Shown in pieces: positions 44,965 through 56,580 of a stretch of 64,000 nt of DNA; within the stretch, counting starts at the first letter, position 1; each line of letters starts with the position of its first letter. Under the pieces are notes generated by a model. That model was given only the letters and a program-made list of their open reading frames with translations. It did not search any database and was not told the origin of the DNA. The stretch is from Archivesica marissinica. Its lineage: Eukaryota; Mollusca; Bivalvia; Venerida; Vesicomyidae. The stretch spans positions 50,332,430 through 50,396,429 of the forward strand of contig CM026401.1 in assembly GCA_014843695.1 (NCBI GenBank), in the 5' to 3' direction. The translations under genes and the position numbers were made by a program.

Positions 44965-47260
44965 AACAGCAGAAATTCTATTCGAGGCTTCCACATGTCA
45001 TGTTTTGTTACCAGAAATTCTGTTTGAGGCTAGGACATGTCATGTTTTGTTACCAGAAATTCTGTTCGAGGCTAGGACATGTCATGTTTTGTTACTAGAA
45101 GATCTGTTTGAGGCTAGGACATGTCATGTTTTGTTACTAGAAGTTCTGTTTGAGGCTAGGACATGTCATGTTTTGTTACTAGAAGTTCTGTTTGAGGCTA
45201 GGACATGTCATGTTTTGTTACCAGAAATTCTGTTCAAGGCTAGGTCATGTCATGTTTTGTTACCAGAAATTCTGTTCGAGGCTAGGACATGTCATGTTTT
45301 GTTACTAGAAGTTCTGTTTGAGGCTAGGACATGTCATGTTTTGTTACTAGAAGTTCTGTTTGAGGCTAGGACATGTCATGTTTTGTTACTAGAAGTTCTG
45401 TTTGAGGCTAGGTCATGTCATGTTTTGTTACCAGAAATTCTGTTCAAGGCTAGGTCATGTCATGTTTTGTTACCAGAAATTCTGTTCGAGGCTAGGACAT
45501 GTCATGTTTTGTTACTAGAAGTTCTGTTTGAGGCTAGGACATGTCATGTTTTGTTACCAGAAATTCTGTTTGAGGCTAGGACATGTCATGTTTTGTTACC
45601 AGAAATTCTGTTCAAGGCTAGGTCATGTCATGTTTTGTTACCAGAAATTCTGTTCGAGGCTAGGACATGTCATGTTTTGTTACCAGAAATTCTGTTCGAG
45701 GCTAGGACATGTCATGTTTTGTTACTAGAAGATCTGTTTGAGGCTAGGACATGTCATGTTTTGTTACTAGAAGATCTGTTTGAGGCTAGGACATGTCATG
45801 TTTTGTTACCAGAAATTCTGTTTGAGGCTAGGTCATGTCATGTTTTGTTACCAGAAATTCTGTTCAAGGCTAGGTCATGTCATGTTTTGTTACCAGAAAT
45901 TCTGTTCGAGGCTAGGACATGTCATGTTTTGTTACCAGAAATTCTGTTTGAGGCTAGGTCATGTCATGTTTTGTTACTAGAAGATCTGTTTGAGGCTAGG
46001 ACATGTCATGTTTTGTTACTAGAAGATCTGTTTGAGGCTAGGACATGTCATGTTTTGTTACCAGAAATTCTGTTTGAGGCTAGGTCATGTCATGTTTTGT
46101 TACCAGAAATTCTGTTCAAGGCTAGGTCATGTCATGTTTTGTTACCAGAAATTCTGTTTGAGGCTAGGACATGTCATGTTTTGTTACTAGAAGATCTGTT
46201 TGAGGCTAGGTCATGTCATGTTTTGTTACCAGAAATTCTGTTCAAGGCTAGGTCATGTCATGTTTTGTTACCAGAAATTCTGTTCGAGGCTAGGACATGT
46301 CATGTTTTGTTACCAGAAATTCTGTTTGAGGCTAGGTCATGTCATGTTTTGTTACTAGAAGATCTGTTTGAGGCTAGGACATGTCATGTTTTGTTACCAG
46401 AAATTCTGTTCAAGGCTAGGTCATGTCATGTTTTGTTACCAGAAATTCTGTTTGAGGCTAGGACATGTCATGTTTTGTTACTAGAAGTTCTGTTTGAGGC
46501 TAGGTCATGTCATGTTTTGTTACTAGAATTTCTATTCGAGGCTAGGTCATGTCATGTTTTGTTACCAGAAATGCTGTTCGAGACTAGGACAGGTCATGTT
46601 TTGTTACTAGAAGTTCTGTTTGAGGCTAGGACATGTCATGTTTTGTTACTAGAAGATCTGTTTGAGGCTAGGACATGTCATGTTTTGTTACTAGAAGATC
46701 TGTTTGAGGCTAGGACATGTCATGTTTTGTTACTAGAAGATCTGTTTGAGGCTAGGTCATGTCATGTTTTGTTACTAGAATTTCTATTCGAGGCTAGGAC
46801 ATGTCATGTTTTGTTACCAGAAATGCTGTTCGAGACTAGGACATGTCATGTTTTGTTACTAGAAGTTCTGTTTGAGGCTAGGTCATGTCATGTTTTGTTA
46901 CTAGAATTTCTATTCGAGGCTAGGACATGTCATGTTTTGTTACCAGAAATGCTGTTCGAGACTAGGACAGGTCATGTTTTGTTACTAGAAGTTCTGTTTG
47001 AGGCTAGGACATGTCATGTTTTGTTACTAGAAGATCTGTTTGAGGCTAGGACATGTCATGTTTTGTTACTAGAAGATCTGTTTGAGGCTAGGACATGTCA
47101 TGTTTTGTTACTAGAAGATCTGTTTGAGGCTAGGACATGTCATGTTTTGTTACCAGAAGTTCTGTTTGAGGCTTCGAAAGTCAGATTTTTACATGAAGAT
47201 TTGGACATGTCATGTTTTGTTACTAGAAGTTCTGTTTGAGGCTTCGGCCAGTCATATTTC
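44965..47260. repeat. 42-bp array, about 53 copies
   Basis: Unit parts: ttgaggctaggacatgtcat, gttttgttaccagaaattct. A + frame stays open for 744 codons (14-residue period, LPEILFEARTCHVL), but it opens with TTG, not ATG. The downstream edge (47260-47430) holds worn units with catttgatatatattctg. Confidence 0.95.
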
Positions 47261-47579
47261 TTACCTGAAAATGTTTAAGATTTGGTCATGTCATGTTGTC
47301 TTACCAGCACTTCTGTTTGAGGCTTGGTCATTTGATATATATTCTGTATGAGGCTTGGTCATTTGATATATATTCTGTTTGAGGCTTGGTCATTTGATAT
47401 ATATTCTGTATGAGGCTTTGTCCACTCATATTTTCTTTCCAGAACTTCTGTTGGAGACTTAAAAATGTCAAGTTTTCCTCAAGATATTCCTCCCGTAGCG
47501 TGACTGTGATACATGCATTCTGGTAATTCTGATCTCCTATAAATGCAAAACAATACTAAACTTAGCATCCTTCACCTTA

Positions 47580-47867
47580 TTTTACGTTTATTTATCGTCG
47601 CTACCGGTTGCCCATATGAGCGACACCTCCTGAAGAGATTAGTCATTTTAGATTTTTGGAGGATAGTGCAATGATACAGACAGAGACCAATTCCAGAGTC
47701 TCCTCTGGTTCTTTTACGTGCACGGTGTACAGCACTGACACGAGACCTTGGATTAAAGTCCTATCTGAAAGACTGTTAATTTTATTAGGGTCAGACGGGG
47801 GATCGAACCTGCGATCCCTGGATTACCAGTCCAGCATGTTACCACTGGACTACAGATCCGTCTGTAG
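47580..47867 (-). mobile_element. SINE family A copy
   Basis: It is near full length. On + it starts with the complement of the family tail (ttacgtttatttatcgtcgc) and ends with the complement of the head (ctggactacagatccg). It lies just after the 42-bp array. Confidence 0.8.
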
Positions 47868-48133
47868 GTTACTAGCGTGTTTCCTCGCCTGTTATATATT
47901 AAATTGTTACGATTATTATTAGTGACGGCCGATTTCAAATGTGATTTGCATTTGTGGCCAAAACCTTTTGTCTGTATCATAATATATATATTGTAGAGGA
48001 AATAAAATATGTTTAAACCAATTTACAAATATTAATTTCACAAAATATCCTGTTATTTCTAAGAAATAATTAGCAGAATTCAACAACCATATACGATTAT
48101 GACGAAAGGGAAATAACTTTTGAAAAATTTCCC

Positions 48134-48353
48134 TTAACCCATTCAACACCAAGTAACTGACATGGACTGGTCCATGGTATTTTTAGACCATTAAATTACT
48201 AAGAAAATTACATTTGGACCAGTTCATTTATCAAAATGGGTAATTTGGTCTAAAAATAGTAATATTACTGGTACTTACTCGTCACGAGCCGGCTCATCTG
48301 GATCTACACTTTTTGTAGGCCGATTTAGAGGTCTGTGGTGTTGAAAGGGTTAA
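48134..48353. mobile_element. Inverted-repeat element, family 2
   Basis: Start ttaacccattcaacaccaag and end ggtgttgaaagggttaa. Hairpin half ctcgtcacgagccggctcat is kept. Confidence 0.75.
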
Positions 48354-48849
48354 CCAGCTATAAAGCTTTCAATAAACTGGACTGTCAGCTTGTTTTCTAC
48401 AGGTTAATTGCAGGAGCGTTATGCCATCCTGAATGTTCCACCAACATCACACACACATAGGCACTAGACTGAAGATTGACGCCTTGAAGCCTTAGTCAAC
48501 TGCTAATAAAGATAGAGGAAGACATTATCTTCACGCTTACTCCCCCTTATCTACTCTTCAATCAGTAGAGATAAATTACATCATCTGCTGTAATTATTCA
48601 TTTTTTTGGCTGATCAATTGAGAGAATAGAGCAGCAGACTTCTCGATAAACATTTTGTCTTACAAGATAAACACCCATCTTCCAATATTTTCTGCCTCTG
48701 TAAGTATTTGGGCTAGGGGGTGAAGGGGTTGGGGGAGGCGTACTGATTTCTAGGTGGCAGAATTATAGTAGTGGGAACAAGGGTGATATTTATGATCTTG
48801 CTTGGACATCAACTTAATTATTCTTATGTATAGAATAGTGATACAATTA
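48354..48849. other. No feature recognised
   Basis: Unique-looking sequence; no open frame of note. Confidence 0.5.
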
Positions 48850-49268
48850 GAGTGTCATTTGCAACACAATTAGAGTGTCATTTGCAACACAATTAGAGTG
48901 TCATTTGCAACACAATTAGAGTGTCATTTGCAACACAATTAGAGTGTCATTTGCAACACAATTAGAGTGCCATTTGCAACACAATTAGAGTGTCATTTGC
49001 AATACAATTAGAGTGTCATTTGCAACACAATTAGGGTGTCATTTGCAATACAATTAGAGTGTCATTTGCAATACAATTAGAGTGTCATTTGCAACACAAT
49101 TAGAGTGTCATTTGCAACACAATTAGAGTGTCATTTGCAACACAATTAGAGTGTCATTTGCAACACAATTAGAGTGTCATTTGCAACACAATTAGAGTGT
49201 CATTTGCAACACAATTAGAGTGTCATTTGCAACACAATTAGAGTGTCATTTGCAACACAATTAGAGTA
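48850..49268. repeat. 23-bp array, about 18 copies
   Basis: Unit acacaattagagtgtcattt then gca, nearly uniform. Confidence 0.95.
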
Positions 49269-49498
49269 GTTGGGTGAGCAACAAGAATAACAACATGTCC
49301 AACCTCATCTTCTAATTCAGATAAATGGTCTTTTGCTTCAGAACCAACAGTTCCATCATCTAGTCATTCCATCAGAGATGATACACTGTCTTCTGCATCA
49401 GAATGTTATCTCTCCGTGCGAGAGGGATCGGTTGCTTCCACATTGACACCTTCGGAATCATTTGCATAAATTATATCAGAATATCCCCTAAATAACAA

Positions 49499-49612
49499 AC
49501 CTGAATACTGTGAATGATTTTTTACAGCACGGATCTGTAGTCCAGTGGTTAACATGCTGCACTGGTAATCCAGGGATCGCAGTTCCGATCCCCCGTCTGA
49601 CCATAATATTTT
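49499..49612 (+). mobile_element. SINE family A head, duplicated copy broken by another SINE
   Basis: The sequence cctgaatactgtgaatgatt and the following SINE head match 49929-50033 closely, including non-SINE flank. At 49612 it stops and family C sequence begins. This is a local duplication rather than a separate insertion. Confidence 0.65.
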
Positions 49613-49878
49613 ATGTTATATTTCGGGTTTTATGCCTGCATCAGCACCATTTTGGGCTATATCTCCGGCAGGCAGTTTCACTAACAACACCTTTCCTGGG
49701 CAGGCTCCACTGATTAACCGGTACTTGGGTGCACCAACTTCCGTAAGAAACTGCCAACTTTTTCATATAAATGAGACACGGTCCGAGCGGGGCTCGAAAC
49801 CCGTGACCATCAGTGATGATAGGTTACAGTGGTATACAAGTCAGCGACCTTAACCACTCGACCACGGAGGCGGACCAT
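49613..49878 (-). mobile_element. SINE family C
   Basis: Read on -, the head is ccgcctccgtggtcgagtgg then ttaaggtcgctgac, with a B box near ggtttcgagccccgc. The body includes the complement of cctttcctgggcaggctcc, and the 3' end is the complement of tatatttcgggtttta. It has been inserted head-to-head with a family A fragment. Confidence 0.7.
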
Positions 49879-49950
49879 CCCTAAATAACAAAACAAATAC
49901 AAGATATATTTCGTGATCATAACCTCTCACCTGAATACTGTGAATGATTT

Positions 49951-50195
49951 TTTACAGCACGAATATGTAGTCCAGTGGTTAACATGCTGCACTGGTAATC
50001 CAGGGATAGCGGTTTCGATCCCTCATCTGACCATAATAAAATGAACAGTCTTTCAGATGGGACGTTAAACCGAGGTCTCGTGGAATGGGTCTCATCATTG
50101 CACTATCCTCCAAAATCTAAAATGACTAATCTCTGCAGGAGGCGTCGCTCATATGGGCAACCGGTAGCGACGATAAATAAACGTAAAACACACAC
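49951..50195 (+). mobile_element. SINE family A copy with target-site duplication
   Basis: It has head, body (with a short internal deletion after ggtctcgtgg) and tail. The 11-bp duplication gtgaatgattt flanks it at 49940-49950 and 50196-50206. Its left half, flank included, is repeated at 49499-49612. Confidence 0.8.
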
Positions 50196-50269
50196 GTGAA
50201 TGATTTGTCAAGTACACAAGCGTCTGCAGAAACAAGTATTTTTGTGTTTTCTATTTTACAAATCATCAT

Positions 50270-50980
50270 CAACTGAAATGATTAGTGGTAAATTACCTCT
50301 CTTTGTTGGCTTCTATTTTGCAATTCAATAACATCTTTAATTAGTATAGGTAAATTACCTCCCTTTATGGATCTTTATTTTTTTACAAATCATCAACAAC
50401 TTAAATTATTAGCGATAAATTACCTCCCTTTATGTTTTTTTTGTTTTCTATTTTCAAACAACAATATTTAGGGTAAATTCTCTTTTGTTCTATTTTGCAA
50501 CTACACTTTAATTAGTATAGGTAAATTCTCCTTTATGGATCTTTATTTTTTTCAAATCATCAACAACTTAAATTATTAGGATAAATTACCTCCCTTTATG
50601 GATTTCTATTTTGCAAACCACTAACAAGTTTAATTATTAGTGGTAAATTAACTCCATTTATGGATTTCTATTTTGCAAACCACTAACAACTTTAATTAGT
50701 ATAGGTAAAATTACCTCCCTTTATGGATCTTTATTTTGCAAACCACTAACAACTTTAATTAGTATAGGTAAAATTACCTCCCTTTATGGCTCTTTATTTT
50801 TTTGCAAATCATCAACAACTTAAATTATTACTGATAAATTACCTCCCTTTATAGATTTCTATTTTGCAAACCACTAACAACTTTAATTGTTAGTGGTAAA
50901 TTAACTCCATTTATGGATTTCTATTTTGCAAACCACTAACAACTTTAATTGTTAGCGGTAAATTAACTCCCTTTATAAAT
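50270..50980. repeat. Array of about 62 bp units, roughly 12 copies, diverged
   Basis: Unit parts: ggtaaattacctccctttat, ggatttctattttgcaaacc, actaacaactttaattatta. Early units are shorter and more diverged. Confidence 0.88.
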
Positions 50981-51225
50981 AAAGTATATCGGGTACGGTC
51001 ATTTTCTTTGGGGAGGTGGATTAAATTATTTCAATATGGCAATGTTTATTTGCAGGTAGCAGGGGAATATTGTGGGTGATAGGTAGCAGGGGGGAAATTA
51101 AAATATTTTGGACAGGTAAATGTTTTCACGTAGGGATCAAGGTGGTGGGGTAGGTAACAGTAATAGGTAAAAAAATAAAATATTTTCGGTCGGATTATTT
51201 TATTTCAAGTATGAATGTATGTATG

Positions 51226-51425
51226 TTCCTTTAATGTCAAACCCCTTACCATGAACCTAGACATGTTTTCCTGGGCCGGTTTAGCCGACCTAAGTGGTTA
51301 ACCAGTACTAAGCAATGTGTGTGAGGTGCCTTGCTCAATGGCACTACATACGTGGCCTGACCGAGTATCGAACCCGGGACCGTTCGATTCCAAATCCGAT
51401 GCTCTACCACTGGACCACGGACGCC
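51226..51425 (-). mobile_element. SINE family F, LINE-tailed
   Basis: Read on -, the head is ggcgtccgtggtccagtggt then agagcatcgg, with B box gggttcgatactc. The 3' end reads aggggtttgacattaaagga, which matches the 3' end of the jockey-like LINE at 19189 (one base different in that stretch). Confidence 0.75.
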
Positions 51426-52225
51426 ACACTAGTATGTAGTATGTAGCAGGTGAGAGAAACAACAAAATATTTTTTACATTTCTGTAAAAAATAAAAAGGC
51501 TTTCAATATTGCTGCTGTACCGGAGCGCCGAACAATACCAGTACTCAATAAAACAATTAAAATGGCAACAACAGCTCCCGGTCCTTCACTGTCCACCCAT
51601 TTTACCATAATTGTCAAAGTAGGATTTTCAATCATATATTCACTGACAAGCAACTACCGACTTAAGTAAATGCATTCCGACACGTCTCGTACTGCGGCAA
51701 TTAAAACGTCATGTAAATACAACGTTCTAATCAACACTGCAATTAATACCAGCTTACTATCACAATACAAATGGCCCACACATATCAACCAACACAATGA
51801 TAGAAATATCCGTTTGTATTCATACTCTATGATGCATCCATTGTTTTGACTCTACGCAAAAAAACGAGTGCAACCTTTCGCTGTTAATTTCGATGTGAAA
51901 ATTGCCCATAAACTGACGCGTAATTATGACACTTCCCATGTCGTCCAGTTTGAAAAAACACGATGTATTTTAATGTACATTTAATAACTTTTCGCTAAGT
52001 TCGAGCTTCATTGTTTAAAACTGTATAAAAAGCATATTTTCATTACGGATTTTTTTTCTACAAAACATTTCTGTGTATTGTTTGTTAACCTTTTCATTGT
52101 TCTGTTTGAATCCCATAATGGATTGCTCTTAAGACTGTGCTGTAAACTGAGAAATGGCCAGCAGCAGACGGCTATAAATGTTGATCATAGTTAGTGCAGA
52201 TTGACCTATCCTTTTTAGGGGTCAG
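51426..52225. other. No feature recognised
   Basis: AT-rich; many stops in all frames. Confidence 0.5.
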
Positions 52226-52410
52226 TTATGTTATATTTATGTTATATTTCGGGTTTTACACCTGCATCAGCACCATTTCGGGCTATATCGCCGGCGGACA
52301 GTTTAGCTAACAACACCTTTCCTGGGCAGGCTCCAACGGTTAACCAGTACTTGGGTGCACCAACCTCCATAAGAAACTGCCAACTTTTTCATATAAATGA
52401 GACACAGATT
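52226..52410 (-). mobile_element. SINE family C, 5'-truncated
   Basis: It matches the 3' two-thirds of the copy at 49613: ttatatttcgggttttacac, cctttcctgggcaggctcca, aagaaactgccaactttttc. The tRNA head is missing. The 70-bp array starts at its edge. Confidence 0.7.
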
Positions 52411-52414
52411 TTTA

Positions 52415-52985
52415 GGGGTCAGATAAATATAGTCTATTGTTGAGAACAAGCATTCAGCTGTCATTTTTAGGGGTCCTACACAATTAATATGTATACAGCA
52501 TAGTCTATTGTTGAGAACCAGCATTTATAGGGGTCATACAAAATTAATATTTATACGACACGGTCTATTGTTGAAAATAAACATTGAACTGTCATTTTTA
52601 GGGGTCATACAAAATAATATTCATACAGCAGTCTATTGTTGAGAATAAGTATTGAACTGTCATTTTAGGGGTCATGCAAAATTAATATTCATACGGCATA
52701 GTCTATTGTTGAGAATAAGTATTGAACAGTCATTTTAGGGGTCATGCAAAATTAATATTCATACGGCATAGTCTATTGTTGAGAATAAGTATTGAACAGT
52801 CATTTTAGGAGTCATGCAAAATTAATATTCATACGGCATAGTCTATTGTTGAGAATAAGTATTGAACTGTCATTTTAGGGGTCATACAAAATTAATATTC
52901 ATACGGCATAGTCTATTGTTGAGAATAAGCATTGAACTGTCATTTTTATGGGGTCATACAAAATTAGTATTTATACGAGGCCTTA
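52415..52985. repeat. 70-bp array, about 8 copies
   Basis: Unit parts: gtctattgttgagaataagt, attgaactgtcattttaggg, gtcatacaaaattaatattc. Confidence 0.92.
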
Positions 52986-53106
52986 AGATGACTCGAAACG
53001 CTTTGTGGATGATATGTAACTATGGACACTCAGAAACATGCATGTATTTTGTTCTATAGATAGTATTTTTCTTCATCATTGTTCAAAGTAAATATTTTTT
53101 CACTTT

Positions 53107-53356
53107 TTTTAAAAACTTTATTTAGTTTACAACGATTGCGAAGCAAGTTTTAACAACTTATATTAATCACTCTCGTTGACTCGGATGAAAGCGTATATGT
53201 GGTCATTCATGTGGGAGGAAACCGGAGTACCCGGAGAAAACCCACCTGTCCGATCTGGCGACCATCGTACCATCTCACATACTTCCCGGTCTGAAGATCG
53301 AACCCGGGTCGCATTGGTGAGAAGCGAGCATGCTAACCACTGAGCTAATTGGACAC
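53107..53356 (-). mobile_element. SINE family D, better preserved copy
   Basis: Read on -, A box tagctcagtggttagcatgc and B box gggttcgatcttc are intact. The body gives the complement of ggaggaaaccggagtacccg and ends with the complement of aaactttatttagtttacaa. Confidence 0.8.
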
Positions 53357-54723
53357 TTGATGACGATTTTTGACAGCTTTAAATTAAGACAAGAAGCATC
53401 TAAGATTGTTTTTACTAAATTAATATCTATTTTTACCTAATCTAAACATCCTAAAAGACCTTATTGAAAAGTGGCATTATCATCAATAAATATTTCTATT
53501 AATAGTTTGAGCAAAATGGAAGATTCATTTGCTGTAGAGTGGTATATTGTGAAAATGAATATTCATAGAACGCTGTCGGAACAATGTCTCGAATGTGTAA
53601 TTATACCACGTTAATTTAATTAACAATCGCCCTGTAGATTGTCATTATAACAACCTAACGTTTAAAGCGTGCAATGTGACTGGTCCGTTCTATATGCCAG
53701 TTCAAGCTACTGAAATGTACAGCAATCATATTTCGAATGAAGCAATTTCATTGGCTGTTACAAATATTCACAAATCACATGACCTTCCATAACTTATGAA
53801 AGCTGGCGACATAGTAACTTGACACATGACAAGCGGGCATACATAAAAGCAATGTTACAACTTGATGTACAGGGGATTTATATTTCTAAATGCATGTACA
53901 TCAGTGCAAAATATTTTGTTACGGTCCGACAATAAATAGTACTTATGAGCTGTCATATTTATTTCATTATTAATGTACAAAACATAGCAGCCAGATAGTA
54001 AAAACTTTTATATATAAAGTAAAAATAGCAACTAAGGGAAATAATTAATATCTTCCACAATATGTTCATGACAATTATAAACATTGTTGTCTCCCCTTTC
54101 TAACTTTAAGGTTATACGTATAAATTAGAATATAAATTGGTGTAAGGGGGGTAACAATATCTAACTGTAAGGCATACACCTTTTTCAACAAGGCGCTTTG
54201 AGCACAGACATACCTAACTATATTATAAAGTTATGCTGTTCTCTTGATACGATTTTTGCCTGGGTGTGGCTGCGGGTTTGGCTGGCTGAGGGTATTGTAC
54301 GGTGTGGCACTGGGAATGTGTAGTAGTTGCGAATTGCATTTCTTAATGCTTTTCTTTCTTTTTTTGGTATTTTTTATCATATCCATTATTATCGCCTTAA
54401 TTGTAATCTAAAATTTGTATCCTAATTGCAATGCTCTTATCCTATATTCAGTCTCTTTGTTAATTACAAACTAGTATGTTGGGGCGGGCCGAAACTAATG
54501 TTGTTAAAACTTGTGGCCCAACCCATTTGCTTCTCCATATATAAACATACTGATAATGATTGTACCATATATCTTATTTATTTCATCTGTAACATGTTTG
54601 TAAATTTGAGTTGTATTGTACATTGAATATAAAGAATGTAATAAAATATGATTAAACTAAACTACACCTTTTCCCAAGCATATTTCATACTCAATTGAAT
54701 GTTATGTGTGTATTTTTGAGTTT
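53357..54723. other. No feature recognised
   Basis: The longest repeat-free stretch (about 1.4 kb), AT-rich, without a convincing exon on either strand. Confidence 0.5.
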
Positions 54724-55000
54724 ATTATTTAAAACGTCGCTACCGATTGCCCGCATGAGCGATGCCTCCTGAAGAGATTAGTCATTTTTGAGAATAGTGC
54801 AATGATACAGACAGAGATCCATTCCAGAGACTCCTCTGGTTCTTTTACGTGTACAGTGTCACGCACCAACACGAGAACTCGGCTTAATGTCCAATCTGAA
54901 AGACTGTATATGTTATAATGGTCAGACGGGGGATCGCAGCTGCGATCTCTAGATTCGCAGTCCAACATGTTAACCACAGGACTACAGGTCCGTCTGTGAA
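54724..55000 (-). mobile_element. SINE family A copy, moderately diverged
   Basis: On + the complement of the tail (aaaacgtcgctaccgattgc) begins the copy and the complement of the head (actacaggtccgtctg) ends it. The body is altered at several places, and the B box is disrupted (ggggatcgcagctgcgatc). Confidence 0.75.
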
Positions 55001-55088
55001 TCTTGTACATCTCTGGTATTAGATATAATTATGCTTTAAAATGCGAAAATTTATGACATGACAATAAATATAATTATTCGCTCTACTT

Positions 55089-55310
55089 AGTTTATACAAA
55101 TTTATTTTAGCTCGATTGCGAAACAAGTTCTTATAACTTATACTAATCACTCTCGAGACCTCATTCCTGATGGAATCCATCGCCACGAGGGAGAGAGAAG
55201 AGGCATGTGGAATTTAAATGCCTTGCCTAAGGACACAATCGTAACGGCTCCAGCGGGGCTCGAACTCCGGGCCTTTCGCACGTGAAGCGAACGCTCTACT
55301 TGACCTCGCG
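55089..55310 (-). mobile_element. SINE family B copy
   Basis: On + it runs from gtttatacaaatttatttta to aagcgaacgctctact. It is very close to the full copy at 5199; only the start of the head is lost. Confidence 0.85.
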
Positions 55311-55537
55311 GGCCATGCCCATGATTGATCCCGGGGTCCAACAACTTTTAAAGAGCATTGTGAGGTATTGTTACCATGTCAGTGTCGTCCGTGAACATTT
55401 TCAAACGTCTTCTCCTCAGTAACCATTGGGTCCATTGCCACCATTTATGGTCATGATACTTGGGGAGGTGGGGGATTACATAACTGTTAAATTCACGTCA
55501 TTACGTAATCCAAGATGGCCGTTAATCCAAAATTATC

Positions 55538-55782
55538 TTAACCCTTTCAACACCACAGACCTCTAAATAGGCTTACAAAAAAGTGTAGATCCAGATGAGC
55601 CGGCTCGTGACGAGCCGTCTCATCAGGATCTGCACTTTTTGCAAGTAATATTACAATTTTCAGAAAATAATTTACCCATTTTGATAAATGAACTGATCCA
55701 AATGTAATTTTCTTATTAATTTAATTGGTCTAAAAATGTCATGGACCAGTCTATGTCAGTTACTTGGTGTTGAATGGGTTAA
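55538..55782. mobile_element. Inverted-repeat element, family 2, hairpin intact
   Basis: Start ttaaccctttcaacaccaca and end ttggtgttgaatgggttaa. The inside hairpin gagccggctcgtgacgagcc is identical to the copy at 3995. Confidence 0.8.
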
Positions 55783-55822
55783 CACTGGTATAAGTGTTTG
55801 TTTATTATAGTATCACTCCTAT

Positions 55823-56068
55823 TTAACCCATTTCATTCTGGATACATTTAAAGGCATTGCAAACAACATAGATCCAGATCAGCCGCAGCGTGACACTGCG
55901 TGCTGATCAGGATCTATGTTGTTTGCTACATAGTCAAGTGTCTTAGCAAGATCATTTGAATAGCAAACAGCATAGAGCCTGATCAGACTGCACGTTCCAT
56001 GGCGGCTGATCTGGCTCTATGTTTTTTGCAAATACTGTTTGAACGGTATCCAGAATGATATGGGTTAA
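55823..56068. mobile_element. Inverted-repeat element, family 3 (aacccatttcattctgg)
   Basis: Ends ttaacccatttcattctgga and tccagaatgatatgggttaa are near inverse. Inside are paired arms caacatagatccagatcagc and a partner gctgatcaggatctatgttg, plus a second pair. A worn relative lies at about 4262-4440 (catagatccagatcagccgc). Confidence 0.75.
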
Positions 56069-56094
56069 TGGGCCAACCATTTCTGACTTGTTGA

Positions 56095-56298
56095 GACACC
56101 TCATTTTGTGAACATCAGTACTTCCCGAATCCTATGCTTGTATGCCAGGCACCAGGCTGGTAGGTAATCGGTAACCATATTTTAACTAGCTCGCGGCTCA
56201 CCAACCAACCATATCAGAACGAACCCCTTGACGTGGTTCGAACATTCGACCTCCCGCCCCGTAGGCCTTAACCACTAGGCCACGGAGACGGTATTACA
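56095..56298 (-). mobile_element. SINE family E copy
   Basis: On + it starts near acacctcattttgtgaacat and ends with the complement of the head (aaccactaggccacggagac). The tag catgccaggcaccaggctggtag has the family's core. A tail-like piece, the complement of the family end, is separate at 55789-55815. Confidence 0.7.
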
Positions 56299-56314
56299 AT
56301 GTCTCTTGAAACGT

Positions 56315-56580
56315 TAGGAAAGTAAGAAGTTAGAAGAGTGGGAGTTATCCGTGTCATCAGATGGAAACATCCTATTCCCAGTCAGTATAAACTCCATGGA
56401 GTCCTATTTGAGTCAGTTACCTCAGATAAATACGTTGGGCTGGATATCTCGTGGGACGTTCATATAAATAGGTCAACAAAGAAAGCAAACCATACATTAG
56501 GGTTTCTCCGTAGAAACATAAATATCAAATCCGAACCCAATTAAGTCCATGGCTTGCTAGGCTCTAGTGAGGCCCCAGCT
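56315..56580 (+). mobile_element. Jockey-like LINE, internal 5' part, joined to the 24/19-bp array
   Basis: The + strand codes KHPIPSQYKLHGVLFESVTS, HINRSTKKANHTLGFLRRN and KSEP, matching the LINE at 19334-20680, then ALVRPQL with a frame break. About 40 bp after ttagaagagtgggag is deleted near 56338. At 56570 the sequence after gaggccccagct turns into the array. The missing continuation is what lies at 27080-27515. Confidence 0.8.

Noticed and set aside
49300..49440. Short - frame with DDGTVGSEAKDHLSELEDE
   Set aside because: Looks protein-like in composition but is broken by stops on both sides and I found no matching family or splice sites.
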